DNA of 64,000 bases from Candidatus Pelagibacter sp. (GTDB taxonomy: Bacteria; Pseudomonadota; Alphaproteobacteria; Pelagibacterales; Pelagibacteraceae). The translations under genes and the position numbers were made by a program. The DNA is taken from NCBI GenBank assembly GCA_028225715.1, contig JAOIXS010000001.1, positions 1-64,000 of the forward strand, read 5' to 3'. The first letter of the stretch is position 1; every line of letters starts with the position of its first letter. Of this stretch, positions 10,109 to 20,241 are shown in pieces. The notes under the pieces were generated by a model. That model saw only the letters and a list, made by a program, of their open reading frames with translations, made no database searches and was not told where the DNA came from.

Positions 10109-10442
10109 AGTTAGTGAAAATATTTATACTGGGAGTTATGAAAATAGTAAAATTAATTTTGAAAAATTAATGATCTTAATTAATGATTTTTTAATGGTAA
10201 ATTCTTCTTCTTTAGATCAAATTGATGTTATTTATGTTAATAGAGGACCAGGTAGTTTTGCGGGAATTAGAAATTCGTTAGCAACGATTAAAGCTTTATT
10301 TCTAACTAAAAAAATCAATTATTATTGTTTTAGTTTTGAAGATTTTAAAGGATTTGATGAAGTTAAGTATGAAGATGTGCCTAGTTTGTGTGAAAAATTT
10401 AAAATTAAAAAGAATTTGATTAATCCTATTTATTTAAGTTAA
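10056..10442 (+). CDS. tsaB: TsaB-like tRNA t6A biosynthesis protein, short form
   Basis: 128 residues from the ATG at 10056; the opening MKNLIVDATRDKIFLTLI matches the usual TsaB/YeaZ start, so the longer in-frame extension upstream is unlikely to be real. The conserved glycine loop YVNRGPGSFAGIRNSLATIKA is present near residues 66-86. TsaB partners TsaD in N6-threonylcarbamoyladenosine formation on ANN-decoding tRNAs. Typical bacterial TsaB is around 220-230 residues, so this copy retains mainly the N-terminal ASKHA lobe used for dimerisation. rimI, a frequent neighbour, is absent. The stop is 9 bp before fur. Confidence 0.82.
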   Translation: MKNLIVDATRDKIFLTLIVSENIYTGSYENSKINFEKLMILINDFLMVNSSSLDQIDVIYVNRGPGSFAGIRNSLATIKALFLTKKINYYCFSFEDFKGFDEVKYEDVPSLCEKFKIKKNLINPIYLS

Positions 10443-10451
10443 AATTAAAAA

Positions 10452-10862
10452 ATGTCAGAAAATATTGAACAAAAATGTTTAGCTAAAGGAGTTAAACTTA
10501 CAGATCAAAGAAAAATTATTGCAAAAGTAATGTCAGAGTCGAACGATCATCCAGACGTAGATGAGCTTTATAATAGAGTTTCAAAGATTGATCCAAAAAT
10601 AAGTATTGCCACAGTATATAGAACAGTAAAACTTTTTGAGGAGTCTGGAATTTTAGCAAAGCATGATTTTAAAGGGGGTAAGGCTAGATACGAGGAATTA
10701 AATGAGGGACATCATGATCATTTAATTGATATTAAATCAGGAGAAATTATAGAATTTGTTGATGAAGAGATAGAGAAATTACAAGAAAAAATTGCTGATA
10801 AATATGGATATAGATTAGTCGATCATAAATTAGAATTATATGGGGTTAAAAAAAAATCCTAA
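10452..10862 (+). CDS. fur: Fur-family ferric uptake regulator
   Basis: 136-residue winged-helix regulator: LTDQRKIIAKVMSES as the first helix, the DNA-recognition stretch ISIATVYRTVKLFEESGIL near 50-70, and the metal-binding HHDHLIDIKSGEIIEF near 87-102. No CxxC pairs are present, as in many alphaproteobacterial Fur/Mur proteins, so the structural zinc site of E. coli Fur is lacking. It could be iron- or manganese-responsive; sequence alone does not decide. The gene lies between tsaB and miaB with 4-9 bp gaps, suggesting one transcript. Confidence 0.9.
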   Translation: MSENIEQKCLAKGVKLTDQRKIIAKVMSESNDHPDVDELYNRVSKIDPKISIATVYRTVKLFEESGILAKHDFKGGKARYEELNEGHHDHLIDIKSGEIIEFVDEEIEKLQEKIADKYGYRLVDHKLELYGVKKKS

Positions 10863-10866
10863 CATA

Positions 10867-12207
10867 ATGTTAAAAAAAATTTTTATTAAAACTTTTGGCT
10901 GTCAAATGAATGAATATGACTCAAATCGTATATTTGATACTGTAAAAAAAATCGGTTTCGAAAAAACTGAAAAATATGAAGATGCAAATTGCTATCTTTT
11001 AAACACCTGTCATATTCGTGATAAAGCAAAAGAAAAAGTTTATCATGAAATAGGAAGAGTTAAAAAAATTTTTAGAGAGAAAAAAAAACCAATTGTAATT
11101 GTTGCTGGTTGTGTTGCTCAAGCTGAAAATCAAGAAATGTTAAAAAGAGAACCTTATATTGACATTGTTATTGGCCCACAGTCCTACCATAAAATAAATG
11201 AGACAATATTAAATCATTCAAAAAATAAAAAAAAAGAGGAAGAAACAGAATTTGATACAATTTCTAAATTCAATTATTTAAGTCAGATTAAAAATAAAGA
11301 CAGTAAAGTTTCTTCATTTTTAACAATTCAAGAGGGTTGTGATAAATTCTGTCATTTTTGTGTAGTGCCTTATACCCGAGGACCAGAATATTCCAGACCT
11401 TTTGATCAAATCATAAATGAAGCAAAAGAATTAATTCAAAGTGGTGCAAAAGAAATTATCTTACTAGGTCAAAATGTAAACGCATACAGTTATGACGATG
11501 AAGGTAAAGAGTACAGACTATCAGACTTGTTAATTAAACTTGATAGCTTTGATAAACTTGAAAGAATCCGATACACAACATCTCACCCTAAGGACATGAC
11601 GGATGACTTGATTAACGTTTATAAGACTTCATCTAAACTGATGCCCCTAGTACATTTACCAGTGCAAAGTGGATCAAATAAAATTTTAAATCTTATGAAC
11701 AGAAAGCATACCATTGAAGAATATGTTCTGATTTATGAAAAACTTAAGAAAATTAACCCAAAAATTGAGTTTTCCAGTGATTTTATTATTGGATACCCAG
11801 AAGAAGATGAACAAGATTTTAAAATGACAATGGAATTGATAGAAAAAATAAAATTTATTAATTCATATTCATTTATTTTTAGCCCAAGACCTGGAACTGT
11901 TGCAGCAGATTTAAAACTAGTTGATCACAAAAAATCCAAGCAAAGATTAGAAATAATTCAAGAGAAATTATTTAATAGCCAAATACAAAAAAATAAATCT
12001 CTTGAAAATAAAATTTTAAATGTTCTAGTAGAAAATAAAATGAAAGATGGGATCAAGTTGTTTGGCAGAACAGAATATATGACATCAGTAATTTTTGATG
12101 GCAACATAGAGAATATTGGAAAAATTGTGCAAGTCGAGATAACAAGCAGCAATCAAAATAGCCTTTTTGGAAAATTAACTGAAAACTCTAAAAAAAAGGT
12201 AGCTTAA
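10867..12207 (+). CDS. miaB: tRNA-2-methylthio-N6-dimethylallyladenosine synthase MiaB
   Basis: 446-residue radical-SAM methylthiotransferase. An N-terminal UPF0004 domain starts IFIKTFGCQMNEYDSNR with cysteines in NTCHIRDKA and VAGCVAQAE for the auxiliary cluster. The radical-SAM CxxxCxxC motif is EGCDKFCHFCVVPYTRGPE, and a C-terminal TRAM domain follows. It modifies A37 of tRNAs reading UNN codons. The ATG at 10867 fits the family start; the longer frame overlapping fur is not needed. phoH follows after two bases. Confidence 0.97.
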   Translation: MLKKIFIKTFGCQMNEYDSNRIFDTVKKIGFEKTEKYEDANCYLLNTCHIRDKAKEKVYHEIGRVKKIFREKKKPIVIVAGCVAQAENQEMLKREPYIDIVIGPQSYHKINETILNHSKNKKKEEETEFDTISKFNYLSQIKNKDSKVSSFLTIQEGCDKFCHFCVVPYTRGPEYSRPFDQIINEAKELIQSGAKEIILLGQNVNAYSYDDEGKEYRLSDLLIKLDSFDKLERIRYTTSHPKDMTDDLINVYKTSSKLMPLVHLPVQSGSNKILNLMNRKHTIEEYVLIYEKLKKINPKIEFSSDFIIGYPEEDEQDFKMTMELIEKIKFINSYSFIFSPRPGTVAADLKLVDHKKSKQRLEIIQEKLFNSQIQKNKSLENKILNVLVENKMKDGIKLFGRTEYMTSVIFDGNIENIGKIVQVEITSSNQNSLFGKLTENSKKKVA

Positions 12208-12209
12208 AA

Positions 12210-13208
12210 TTGAATAATACTGTTTCAAAAAAAATCAATTCATCATTAAAATTTGTATATTCTGATAATAATTCTTTAAGCGTTATCTTTCATGATAATG
12301 ATTTATTAATGGGAGTTGTTGGTGAGTTTAATGAAAATTTAAAAGAACTCGAAAAAATTACCAATACAAGTCTTTATTCAAGAGGAAATTCTATTTTAAT
12401 AAAATCAACCCCAGAACAAAACGAAATAACAAAAAATGCTATTCAATTTCTTGCAAATCAATTTATTAATAATGGCAGTATTGAGAAAAAAGATATAATC
12501 TCTTCTATAGATAAATTTATGATTGAAGAAAAAGTAAAAAATCAAAATGTTTCTGACATAATTAAAACACCAAAAAAATCTGTTATACCTAGATCTGAGA
12601 GGCAAAAAGAATATGTTAGAGCTTTAAGACAAAGTGATATCGTTATTTCAGCAGGCCCTGCTGGAACGGGTAAAACCTTTTTAGCAGTAGCAGTTGGATT
12701 AACTATGTTGCTTGATAAAAAGATTGAAAGAATTATTTTATCAAGACCTGCAGTAGAAGCTGGTGAAAGACTTGGTTTTTTACCAGGAGATATGAAAGAG
12801 AAAGTGGATCCTTATTTAAGACCCTTGTATGATTCTCTCTATGATTTATTTGATTTTGAAAAAATACAGAGAATGATAGAAATTGGTGATATTGAAATAG
12901 CACCCCTTGCTTTCATGAGAGGAAGAACTTTAAAAAATTCTTTTGCAATTTTAGATGAAGCCCAAAATGCAACTGATACTCAAATTAAAATGTTTCTAAC
13001 TCGTATTGGTGAGAATTCAAAAATTGTTATAAATGGTGATCCTTCTCAAATAGACTTACCAAATAAAAACATGTCAGGCCTAAGCAGATCTAAGAAATTA
13101 CTTGGACACTTAAAAGAAATTTCAGTTGTAGATTTTGATCATTCAGATGTAGTGAGACATCCTTTGGTATCTAAGATCGTAAAAGCTTATACTGATCAAG
13201 AAAAATGA
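12210..13208 (+). CDS. PhoH-like ATPase (YbeZ)
   Basis: 332 residues with a Walker A GPAGTGKTFLAVAVG near 150-165 and a Walker B-like SFAILDEAQNAT. PhoH/YbeZ proteins are RNA-associated NTPases, often coupled with the YbeY endoribonuclease encoded immediately downstream. The likely start is the TTG at 12210, two bases after miaB, because family similarity begins before the first internal ATG. The 3' end overlaps ybeY (ATGA). Confidence 0.94.
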   Translation: MNNTVSKKINSSLKFVYSDNNSLSVIFHDNDLLMGVVGEFNENLKELEKITNTSLYSRGNSILIKSTPEQNEITKNAIQFLANQFINNGSIEKKDIISSIDKFMIEEKVKNQNVSDIIKTPKKSVIPRSERQKEYVRALRQSDIVISAGPAGTGKTFLAVAVGLTMLLDKKIERIILSRPAVEAGERLGFLPGDMKEKVDPYLRPLYDSLYDLFDFEKIQRMIEIGDIEIAPLAFMRGRTLKNSFAILDEAQNATDTQIKMFLTRIGENSKIVINGDPSQIDLPNKNMSGLSRSKKLLGHLKEISVVDFDHSDVVRHPLVSKIVKAYTDQEK

Positions 13209-13666
13209 TTAAAATTGATGTGGTTTCGGAGTGCACTCTCTGGAGCAAAAAAATTAAGAAAAATAACACTTTTTTTAATTCTATTCTAAAATTTTTTCCA
13301 AAAAAATATAAATTTATAGGTAAAAAAATAAATCTAACAATTTTACTTTCAAATAATAAGAATATTAAAAAGCTAAATAAAGATTTTAGAAATAAAAATA
13401 AACCTACAGATGTATTATCATTTCCATTTGAGAAAAAATTTAACCTAAAAAAATCAAAATATCTTGGCGATATAGTAATTAGCTATGAGTTTATGAATAA
13501 ACCAAAAAATATAAGCATTTTAGAGTTTAAACAAAAAGTTGTTAAAATTTTTATTCATGGATTTCTTCATTTATTAGGACACGACCACATAAAACTAAAA
13601 GACTTTAAAAAAATGAGTAAAGAAGAAGATTTAATTTATAAATTCATTAAAACAAAAGTTGCTTAA
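13205..13666 (+). CDS. ybeY: Endoribonuclease YbeY
   Basis: 153 residues carrying the zinc-binding signature HGFLHLLGHDH near 120-130 and the preceding PTDVLSFPFE. YbeY is a metal-dependent RNase needed for 16S rRNA maturation and ribosome quality control. The start overlaps the phoH stop by 4 bp and its end overlaps lnt, so phoH-ybeY-lnt are translationally linked. A CorC/HlyC gene that often lies between ybeY and lnt in Alphaproteobacteria is missing here. Confidence 0.96.
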   Translation: MIKIDVVSECTLWSKKIKKNNTFFNSILKFFPKKYKFIGKKINLTILLSNNKNIKKLNKDFRNKNKPTDVLSFPFEKKFNLKKSKYLGDIVISYEFMNKPKNISILEFKQKVVKIFIHGFLHLLGHDHIKLKDFKKMSKEEDLIYKFIKTKVA

Positions 13667-15212
13667 CTTGCTTAAAAAAAAATTTTTTAACTTATTATAT
13701 GTATTTTTTTTAGGTGCTATTAGCTCTTACAGTTTGCCACCTTATAATTATTTTATAATTAATTTTTTAACTTTTTCATTATTCTTTATTTTTCTTTTTA
13801 CAGAAAAAAAAACTAACCCTGAGAGTAAATCTTTCTTTAAATATGGATGGTTTTTTGGTTTTGGTTATTTTTTATGTAGCTTATATTGGATTGCAATTTC
13901 TTTAACTTTTGACGAGAGCTTTAAATTTTTAATACCAATAGCTATAGTTTTATTTCCTGCTTTTCTTGCAATATTTTATGGATTAATAACTTATTTGTTT
14001 TCTGTATTTTATTCTAAAAATGTTGCTAGTGCATTTTTTATTTTTTCAATTTTATATGGATCTATTGAATTTATTAGAGGGTCCATTCTTACTGGTTTTC
14101 CATGGAATTTAATTGCTTTTAGTTTTTCAGAAAGTATTTATTTTATTCAAATTCTTTCAGTAATTGGGACTTATTCTTTCAATTTAATTTGCATATCTTT
14201 GTTTACTGTACCAGCTGTATTTATCTTAAGAAAAACTAGAAAAGAAATTATTGTCTGCTTTTTCTTTATAATAATTTCTGTAGGTTTTTTAGTTTTTGGT
14301 AATTTAAAATATAATCAATTTAATACTACAGCTGATATTAAAAATAATTTTACAATAAGAGCTGTATCACCAAATATTAGTTTAGATCGATTTTATTCAA
14401 AGCAGGATGAATTAAAGATTATTCATGAACTAATTACCTTGAGTAGCCCAGAAAAAAAAGAACCAACGATTTTTTTATGGCCTGAAGGAATTATTCCAGA
14501 CAGTTATTTAAGAGATATGGATATATATAAGGAGTTATTTTCAAATAGTTTTTCGAGTGATGATTTAATTATTATGGGTCTAAACAGCATAAAGACTAAA
14601 AATAGTGAAAATTTATTTTTTAATTCAATGGCAGTTTTTACGAATAAATTGAATTTAATTCATAGTTATAACAAGATTAATTTAGTGCCATTTGGAGAGT
14701 TTACCCCATTTGAAACAGTTCTTAGTTTAATAGGACTTAAAACAGTAACCAATGATTACCAATCTTTTTCAAAAGGTGAGAATCAAAAAGCATTTTCAAT
14801 AAAAAATGATAAGATAGAACTAAGATTACTTCCCTTAATTTGTTATGAAATTATTTATTCAAATAGATTATTTAAAGACAAAAACTTTGATTATATAATT
14901 AATATTTCAGAAGACGGGTGGTTTGGAAATTCTATTGGTCCAAAACAACATTTTGCACACAGTATCTTTAGATCAATTGAAAGTGGAAAGTATATAATTA
15001 GATCAGCAAATAATGGAATATCAGCCATTATTAATCCAATTGGTATTATAGAAAAAAAAGTTGAATTTGGCACTACTGGTTATGTTGATTTTAAAGAGAG
15101 TAAAATCCTTAAACCTACACTCTATATGAATTATGGGGATAAGATATTTTTTATACTTATTTTATTATATATTTTTTTATTTTTTTCATTTAAGAAAATC
15201 ATACATGAGTAA
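13659..15212 (+). CDS. lnt: Apolipoprotein N-acyltransferase
   Basis: 517 residues: about six N-terminal membrane helices, then a periplasmic nitrilase domain from about 230 to 490 and a C-terminal helix. The catalytic Glu-Lys-Cys set is visible in [20 protein letters not shown] and [10 protein letters not shown]. Lnt adds the third acyl chain to lipoproteins; several lipoproteins occur in this window. The start is a TTG at 13659 (a second TTG at 13668 is possible), overlapping ybeY by 8 bp; the end overlaps metK by 8 bp. Confidence 0.95.
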   Translation: MLNLLKKKFFNLLYVFFLGAISSYSLPPYNYFIINFLTFSLFFIFLFTEKKTNPESKSFFKYGWFFGFGYFLCSLYWIAISLTFDESFKFLIPIAIVLFPAFLAIFYGLITYLFSVFYSKNVASAFFIFSILYGSIEFIRGSILTGFPWNLIAFSFSESIYFIQILSVIGTYSFNLICISLFTVPAVFILRKTRKEIIVCFFFIIISVGFLVFGNLKYNQFNTTADIKNNFTIRAVSPNISLDRFYSKQDELKIIHELITLSSPEKKEPTIFLWPEGIIPDSYLRDMDIYKELFSNSFSSDDLIIMGLNSIKTKNSENLFFNSMAVFTNKLNLIHSYNKINLVPFGEFTPFETVLSLIGLKTVTNDYQSFSKGENQKAFSIKNDKIELRLLPLICYEIIYSNRLFKDKNFDYIINISEDGWFGNSIGPKQHFAHSIFRSIESGKYIIRSANNGISAIINPIGIIEKKVEFGTTGYVDFKESKILKPTLYMNYGDKIFFILILLYIFLFFSFKKIIHE

Positions 15213-16371
15213 TTTAAAAAATTTTTTATTTACAAGCGAATCTGTTTCTGAAGGACACCCAGATAAAGTGTCAGATCGTATTTCTGACATGGTTGTAGAT
15301 AGTTATCTTTCAGGTGATCCTTTTTCAAGAGTAGCATGTGAAACCTTAACCACTACAAATAAAGTTGTTTTAGCTGGTGAAGTAAGGGGACCGAGCATCA
15401 AAGAAGAAGATATTATTCAAAAAGTAAGAGAATGCATTAAAGATATAGGGTACGATCAAGATGGTTTTACTTGGAGAGAGGCTACAAAAATAGAAAGCCA
15501 CCTTCACGCACAATCTGCGGATATAGCTATGGGTGTGGACTCATCAAGTAATAAAGATGAAGGAGCGGGTGACCAAGGAATAATGTTTGGTTATGCTTGT
15601 AACGAAACTGAAGAATTAATGCCTGCGCCAATTCATTATTCTCATAAAATTTTAAGATTAATGGCGGAAGATAGAAAATCTGGTAAATTAAAAAATATTG
15701 AGCCAGACTCAAAAAGTCAAGTTACGTTTGAGTATGTTGATGGAAAACCAACTAAAGTGAAATCAGTTGTTATATCTTCACAGCACTCAGCAGATGTAGA
15801 TCAGGCTAAAGTTAGAGAATTATTAAAACCTTATTTATTAAAATCAATTCCAGAAAAATTTTTGAAAGATTTTAATGAAGATGAATTATATATAAATCCA
15901 ACTGGAAATTTTGTAATTGGTGGTCCAGATGGGGATTGTGGCTTAACAGGTAGAAAAATTATCGTAGATACTTATGGTGGAGCAGCACCTCATGGTGGAG
16001 GAGCTTTTTCAGGTAAAGATCCAACTAAAGTTGATAGATCAGCTGCTTATGCAGCAAGATATATTGCTAAAAATATCGTTGCATCTAACATTGCTGAAAG
16101 ATGTTTAATTCAACTAGCGTACGCAATTGGAGTTTCTAAACCTTTATCAATTTATGTAGATTTATTTGATAATGATTTAGAAAAAAATAAATTTGTAACA
16201 GAAAAGATTTCAGAAAATTTTGATTTAAGTCCTAGAGGCATAAGAGAAATGCTAGGCTTAAATAAACCTATTTATGAAAAAACAGCAGCTTATGGTCATT
16301 TTGGAAGAGTGCCTGAAGCTAACGGCTCATTTTCATGGGAAAAAACTGATAAAAAAGACGTTTTTTTATAA
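15205..16371 (+). CDS. metK: S-adenosylmethionine synthetase
   Basis: 388 residues from the ATG at 15205, where the canonical start [19 protein letters not shown] follows at once; a longer frame upstream lies inside lnt and is rejected. The phosphate-binding [19 protein letters not shown] motif and [12 protein letters not shown] are intact. MetK makes SAM from methionine and ATP. The gene starts inside lnt, so no separate leader or SAM riboswitch precedes it. It is followed by an intrinsic terminator at 16433. Confidence 0.98.
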   Translation: MSNLKNFLFTSESVSEGHPDKVSDRISDMVVDSYLSGDPFSRVACETLTTTNKVVLAGEVRGPSIKEEDIIQKVRECIKDIGYDQDGFTWREATKIESHLHAQSADIAMGVDSSSNKDEGAGDQGIMFGYACNETEELMPAPIHYSHKILRLMAEDRKSGKLKNIEPDSKSQVTFEYVDGKPTKVKSVVISSQHSADVDQAKVRELLKPYLLKSIPEKFLKDFNEDELYINPTGNFVIGGPDGDCGLTGRKIIVDTYGGAAPHGGGAFSGKDPTKVDRSAAYAARYIAKNIVASNIAERCLIQLAYAIGVSKPLSIYVDLFDNDLEKNKFVTEKISENFDLSPRGIREMLGLNKPIYEKTAAYGHFGRVPEANGSFSWEKTDKKDVFL

Positions 16372-16432
16372 TAGTTGCTATTGAATTAAAAAAAAATCTT
16401 TATATATTGCCCTTACATTATTGAAATTACAG

Positions 16433-16457
16433 AATGGGCTTTAGCCCATTTTTTTTT
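16433..16457 (+). terminator. Intrinsic terminator or attenuator between metK and nusA
   Basis: Perfect 7-bp stem AATGGGC / GCCCATT with loop TTTA, followed directly by a T run. It lies 61 bp after metK and only 16 bp before the nusA ATG, with GGAG in between. It may simply end the metK transcript, or act as an attenuator if the nusA promoter lies upstream of it in the AT-rich 16372-16430 stretch. Confidence 0.75.
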
Positions 16458-16472
16458 GGAGCAAATAAAAAT

Positions 16473-18026
16473 ATGTTAAACAGAAGATCAGATAAATTAG
16501 AATTATTAAGAATTGCTGAAGCTGTTGCTTTAGAAAAATCTATAGATAAAGAATTAATTATTGATTCTATGGAAACTGGAATTGCAAAAGCTGCCAAATC
16601 AAAATTTGGACAGGATAATGAAATTAAAGTTTTAATAGACAGAGAAAGTGGTGATATAGGAATTTTCAGAAAATTAATTGTTGTAGAAAAACCAGAAAAT
16701 ACAAATACAGAAATAAATCTTCAAGATGCAATCATTTTAAATGAAGTAAATAAAGATAAAAAAATTGGTGATGAAATTTTACAACCGCTTCCCTCTTTCG
16801 ATTTTGGAAGAATAGCTGCACAAACAGCAAAACAAGTTATTAGTTTTAATGTAAGAGAAGCAGAGCGTGAAAGACAATACAATGATTTCATAGACAAAAA
16901 AGATTCAATTTTAAGTGGAATTGTTAAACGTCTAGAGTTTGGAAATGTGATAGTTGACTTGGGTAGAACTGAAGCAATTATTCAAAAAAATGAAATGATC
17001 CCTAGAGAAAATATTAAAGCTGGAGATAGAGTTAAAGCTTATTGCTATGATGTTAAAAGAGAAGCTAGAGGACAACAAATATTTTTATCAAGAGCACATC
17101 CAAAATTTATGGAAAAATTATTTGTTCAAGAGGTTCCTGAAATCTATGATGGTTTAATTGAAATAAAATCATCAGCAAGAGATCCAGGAAGTAGAGCAAA
17201 AATTTGTGTTAAAGCGGTTGATACTTCATTAGATCCAGTAGGAGCTTGTGTTGGAATGAGAGGATCAAGAGTTCAAGCAGTAGTTAACGAATTACAAGGT
17301 GAAAAAATTGATATTGTTAATTGGTCTGAAGATCCAGCAATAGTAGTTTCAAATGCATTATCACCTGCTGAAGTTCAAAGAGTAAATGTTGATAGTATTG
17401 CAAAAAAATTAGATGTAATTTTAACTGAAGAAAACTTAAGTAAAGCAATTGGTCGTAGAGGTCAAAACGTGAGACTTGCTACCAAATTATTAAATTACGA
17501 AATTAATATAATGACTGATGCTGAAGATTCAGAAAGAAGACAATCTGAATTTAAAGAAAAAACTGAAAACTTTGTTAAAAATTTAGAGTTAGATGAAACA
17601 TTGGGACAATTACTTGTCGCTGAAGGTTTTTCTTCAATCTCAGACATAAAAGACAGCTCACCAGAAAATTTAATGAAAATTGAAGGTATTGAGGAAGATA
17701 CTGCTAAGGCTTTAATTGAAAGAGCAAAAGAGTTTTACCAAAAAGATCAAGAAGACATCACCCAAAGAATTAAAGATTTGGGACTTCAAGATGATCTTAT
17801 AAATCACAAAGGACTAACGCCAGGAATGTTAGTTACTTTAGGAGAGCAAAAGATTTTAAAACTAGAAGATTTTGCAGACCTTGCCTCTGATGAATTAACA
17901 GGTGGTTATGATGTTGTAAAAGGTGAAAGAATTAAGATTCAAGGATACCTTGAAGATTTTGCTTTATCAAAAACAGAAGCAGATGAATTAATTATGTCTG
18001 CAAGAAACATAATTTACAAAGATTGA
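16473..18026 (+). CDS. nusA: Transcription termination/antitermination factor NusA
   Basis: 517 residues: N-terminal RNA-polymerase-binding domain (about 1-125), S1 domain (GIVKRLEFGNVIVDLG, about 130-200), KH1/KH2 (DPVGACVGMRGSRVQAV and LSKAIGRRGQNVRLA) and C-terminal acidic/helix-hairpin-helix repeats. The ATG at 16473 fits the family start NRRSDKLELLRIAEAVA; a longer frame runs through the terminator hairpin and is rejected. GGAG sits about 12 bp upstream. rimP, the usual gene just before nusA, is not here. Confidence 0.97.
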   Translation: MLNRRSDKLELLRIAEAVALEKSIDKELIIDSMETGIAKAAKSKFGQDNEIKVLIDRESGDIGIFRKLIVVEKPENTNTEINLQDAIILNEVNKDKKIGDEILQPLPSFDFGRIAAQTAKQVISFNVREAERERQYNDFIDKKDSILSGIVKRLEFGNVIVDLGRTEAIIQKNEMIPRENIKAGDRVKAYCYDVKREARGQQIFLSRAHPKFMEKLFVQEVPEIYDGLIEIKSSARDPGSRAKICVKAVDTSLDPVGACVGMRGSRVQAVVNELQGEKIDIVNWSEDPAIVVSNALSPAEVQRVNVDSIAKKLDVILTEENLSKAIGRRGQNVRLATKLLNYEINIMTDAEDSERRQSEFKEKTENFVKNLELDETLGQLLVAEGFSSISDIKDSSPENLMKIEGIEEDTAKALIERAKEFYQKDQEDITQRIKDLGLQDDLINHKGLTPGMLVTLGEQKILKLEDFADLASDELTGGYDVVKGERIKIQGYLEDFALSKTEADELIMSARNIIYKD

Positions 18027-18036
18027 GTAATGAAAT

Positions 18037-20241
18037 ATGGAAAACAAAAAAACAAAATTAACACTTTCTGGCATAGCCAAGAAATCGATAGAGAATATAG
18101 AGTTAGCAAAAACTCAAAGTAAAAATTCCGTTGTAATTGAAAAAAAAACTAGCAAATTTGCCCCTAGAGGTAATGTTACTAGACCTGCTAGTGTAAGGTC
18201 AAAACCAGCAGTAACCACTGCAAGTAGCTTTCCCCCTAGAACTACATCAGTTCCTAAACCATCGTCTCCAATAACTAATGATTATGAAAAACGTAAGTTA
18301 GCTGAACAAAGAGCAACTAGAAGACTCAAAGGAGATACAGGTAAACCCGAAACTAAAAAAAGAGAATTAAAATTAACGGTATCAAGAGCATTAAGTGATG
18401 AGATTGAAGCAAGATCAAGAAGTATGGCTTCGCTTAAAAGAGCAAAATTAAAAGAAAACAGAGAACTTACTAAAGAAGAAATTCAAGAAAGTTTGAAGCC
18501 TGTAAAAAGAGATGTAAATATTCCTGAAGCAATAACAGTCAGAGAGCTATCTAACAGAATGGCCGAGCAATCAAATAATGTAATCAAACATTTATTTGGA
18601 ATGGGAGTTACGGTTACTATCAATCAAACATTAGCAGCAGATACTGCTGAATATTTGGTAAAAGAATTTGGTCATAATCCAATTAGAGAGGCAAAAGCAG
18701 AAGAAATTATTCAAAAAATAAAAGAAACTAGATCTGAAAATTTAAAGAATAGACCACCGATCGTAACTGTGATGGGTCATGTTGATCATGGAAAGACTTC
18801 GGTATTAGATGTTTTAAGAAGTGCAAATGTTGTTTCTGGTGAATTTGGTGGAATAACACAACATATTGGTGCTTATCAAATACAGCACGAATCTAATAAA
18901 CTAACTTTTATTGATACACCAGGTCATGCTGCATTTACAGAAATGAGAGCAAGAGGATCAAAATTGACAGACGTTGTGGTATTAGTAGTTGCTGCAGATG
19001 ATGGTGTTAAACCCCAAACAATTGAATCTATAAAACATGCAAAAGCTGCGAACGTTCCAATAGTTGTGGCAATTAATAAGTGTGATCTACCAGAAGCAGA
19101 CCCACAAAAAATAAAGAACCAGCTTTTAGAATATGAACTTATTGCAGAAGATTTATCAGGAGATACTTTGATGGTTGAAATTTCTGCAAAAAATAAAAAG
19201 AATTTAGATAAGTTGGTAGAGTCGATTGTTCTTCAAGCAGAAATTTTAGACTTAAAAACTGACTTTGAATCTAAAGCAACAGGAATTGTTTTAGAATCTA
19301 AAATTGATATTGGTAGAGGAGCGGTTGCAACAGTTGTGGTTACATCTGGAACAATTAAAAAAGGTGATTTTTTTGTTAGTGGATTGAAATGGGGAAAAGT
19401 AAGAGCTTTAATTAATGATAAAGGAGAAAACGTTAATGAAGCACCACCATCAATGCCAGTTGAAATTCTTGGAATTAATGGTGCAGCAAAATCAGGAGAT
19501 GATTTTATTGTTTTGAATTCTGAAAAAGAGGCCAAAACATTGAGCGAGAATAGAGCAGAAGAAACTAAAACTGGCGGAAACCCTCTAAACTTTGCAACTC
19601 AAGATTCAGCTTTTGCGGATAAGTCAGCTGCAGAATTAAATATTATTGTAAAGTCAGATGTTCATGGATCTGCGGAGGCAATTAAAAGTGCAATTAATCA
19701 AATTACTCATGATGAAGTAAAACCTAAAATAATTTTATCTGATATCGGAATGGTAACAGAAACAGACGTAACTTTAGCAAAAGCATCTAACGCTGCACTA
19801 ATTGCATTCAATGTTAAGCCAAGCAAGGAAGCAAAAAAATTAGCAGAAAATGAAAAAATTATAATATCTTCTTATAATATTATTTATGAAGTTTTAGATT
19901 ATATTAAATTAAGAATGTCAGGACTTCTTGCTCCAGATGTTCAGGAAAAAATTATTGGTACAGCTCAAATTCTAGAAATTTTCAAAGTTTCGGGTACAGG
20001 AAAAGTTGCAGGCTCAAAAGTAACCGAAGGTGAAATAACTAGTGGCGCAAGCGCTAGAGTAGTAAGAGATGGAGCAATTATTTATACTGGTAAGATAAGT
20101 ACTATTTTTAGAGAAAAAGATCAGGCAAAACAGGTTAGTAATGGTCAAGAATGTGGAATAACGCTTAAAGACTTTATCGATTTCCAGAAAAACGATACAA
20201 TAGAAGCTTATAGTACGACTTCGACGGAAAGAACAGTATAA
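18037..20241 (+). CDS. infB: Translation initiation factor IF-2
   Basis: 734 residues. A basic linker (1-150) precedes an IF2_N segment (PEAITVRELSNRMAEQSNNV). The GTPase domain has GHVDHGKTSVLD, DTPGHAAF and NKCD, followed by domains II-IV that bind fMet-tRNA. It is shorter than the 890-residue E. coli form because the N-terminal region is reduced. It starts 10 bp after nusA; the small ylxR gene that often separates nusA and infB is absent. The final A overlaps the rbfA ATG. Confidence 0.98.
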   Translation: MENKKTKLTLSGIAKKSIENIELAKTQSKNSVVIEKKTSKFAPRGNVTRPASVRSKPAVTTASSFPPRTTSVPKPSSPITNDYEKRKLAEQRATRRLKGDTGKPETKKRELKLTVSRALSDEIEARSRSMASLKRAKLKENRELTKEEIQESLKPVKRDVNIPEAITVRELSNRMAEQSNNVIKHLFGMGVTVTINQTLAADTAEYLVKEFGHNPIREAKAEEIIQKIKETRSENLKNRPPIVTVMGHVDHGKTSVLDVLRSANVVSGEFGGITQHIGAYQIQHESNKLTFIDTPGHAAFTEMRARGSKLTDVVVLVVAADDGVKPQTIESIKHAKAANVPIVVAINKCDLPEADPQKIKNQLLEYELIAEDLSGDTLMVEISAKNKKNLDKLVESIVLQAEILDLKTDFESKATGIVLESKIDIGRGAVATVVVTSGTIKKGDFFVSGLKWGKVRALINDKGENVNEAPPSMPVEILGINGAAKSGDDFIVLNSEKEAKTLSENRAEETKTGGNPLNFATQDSAFADKSAAELNIIVKSDVHGSAEAIKSAINQITHDEVKPKIILSDIGMVTETDVTLAKASNAALIAFNVKPSKEAKKLAENEKIIISSYNIIYEVLDYIKLRMSGLLAPDVQEKIIGTAQILEIFKVSGTGKVAGSKVTEGEITSGASARVVRDGAIIYTGKISTIFREKDQAKQVSNGQECGITLKDFIDFQKNDTIEAYSTTSTERTV

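Noticed and set aside
15133..15204. Upstream extension of metK, and a possible SAM riboswitch before it
   Set aside because: The region is lnt coding sequence; the MetK family start is at 15205 and no leader exists.
16434..16472. Upstream extension of nusA
   Set aside because: It translates the terminator hairpin and T run; the family N-terminus begins at 16473.
19233..19535. 100-codon minus-strand frame inside infB
   Set aside because: Shadow of the strongly conserved IF-2 G-domain region; no family features.
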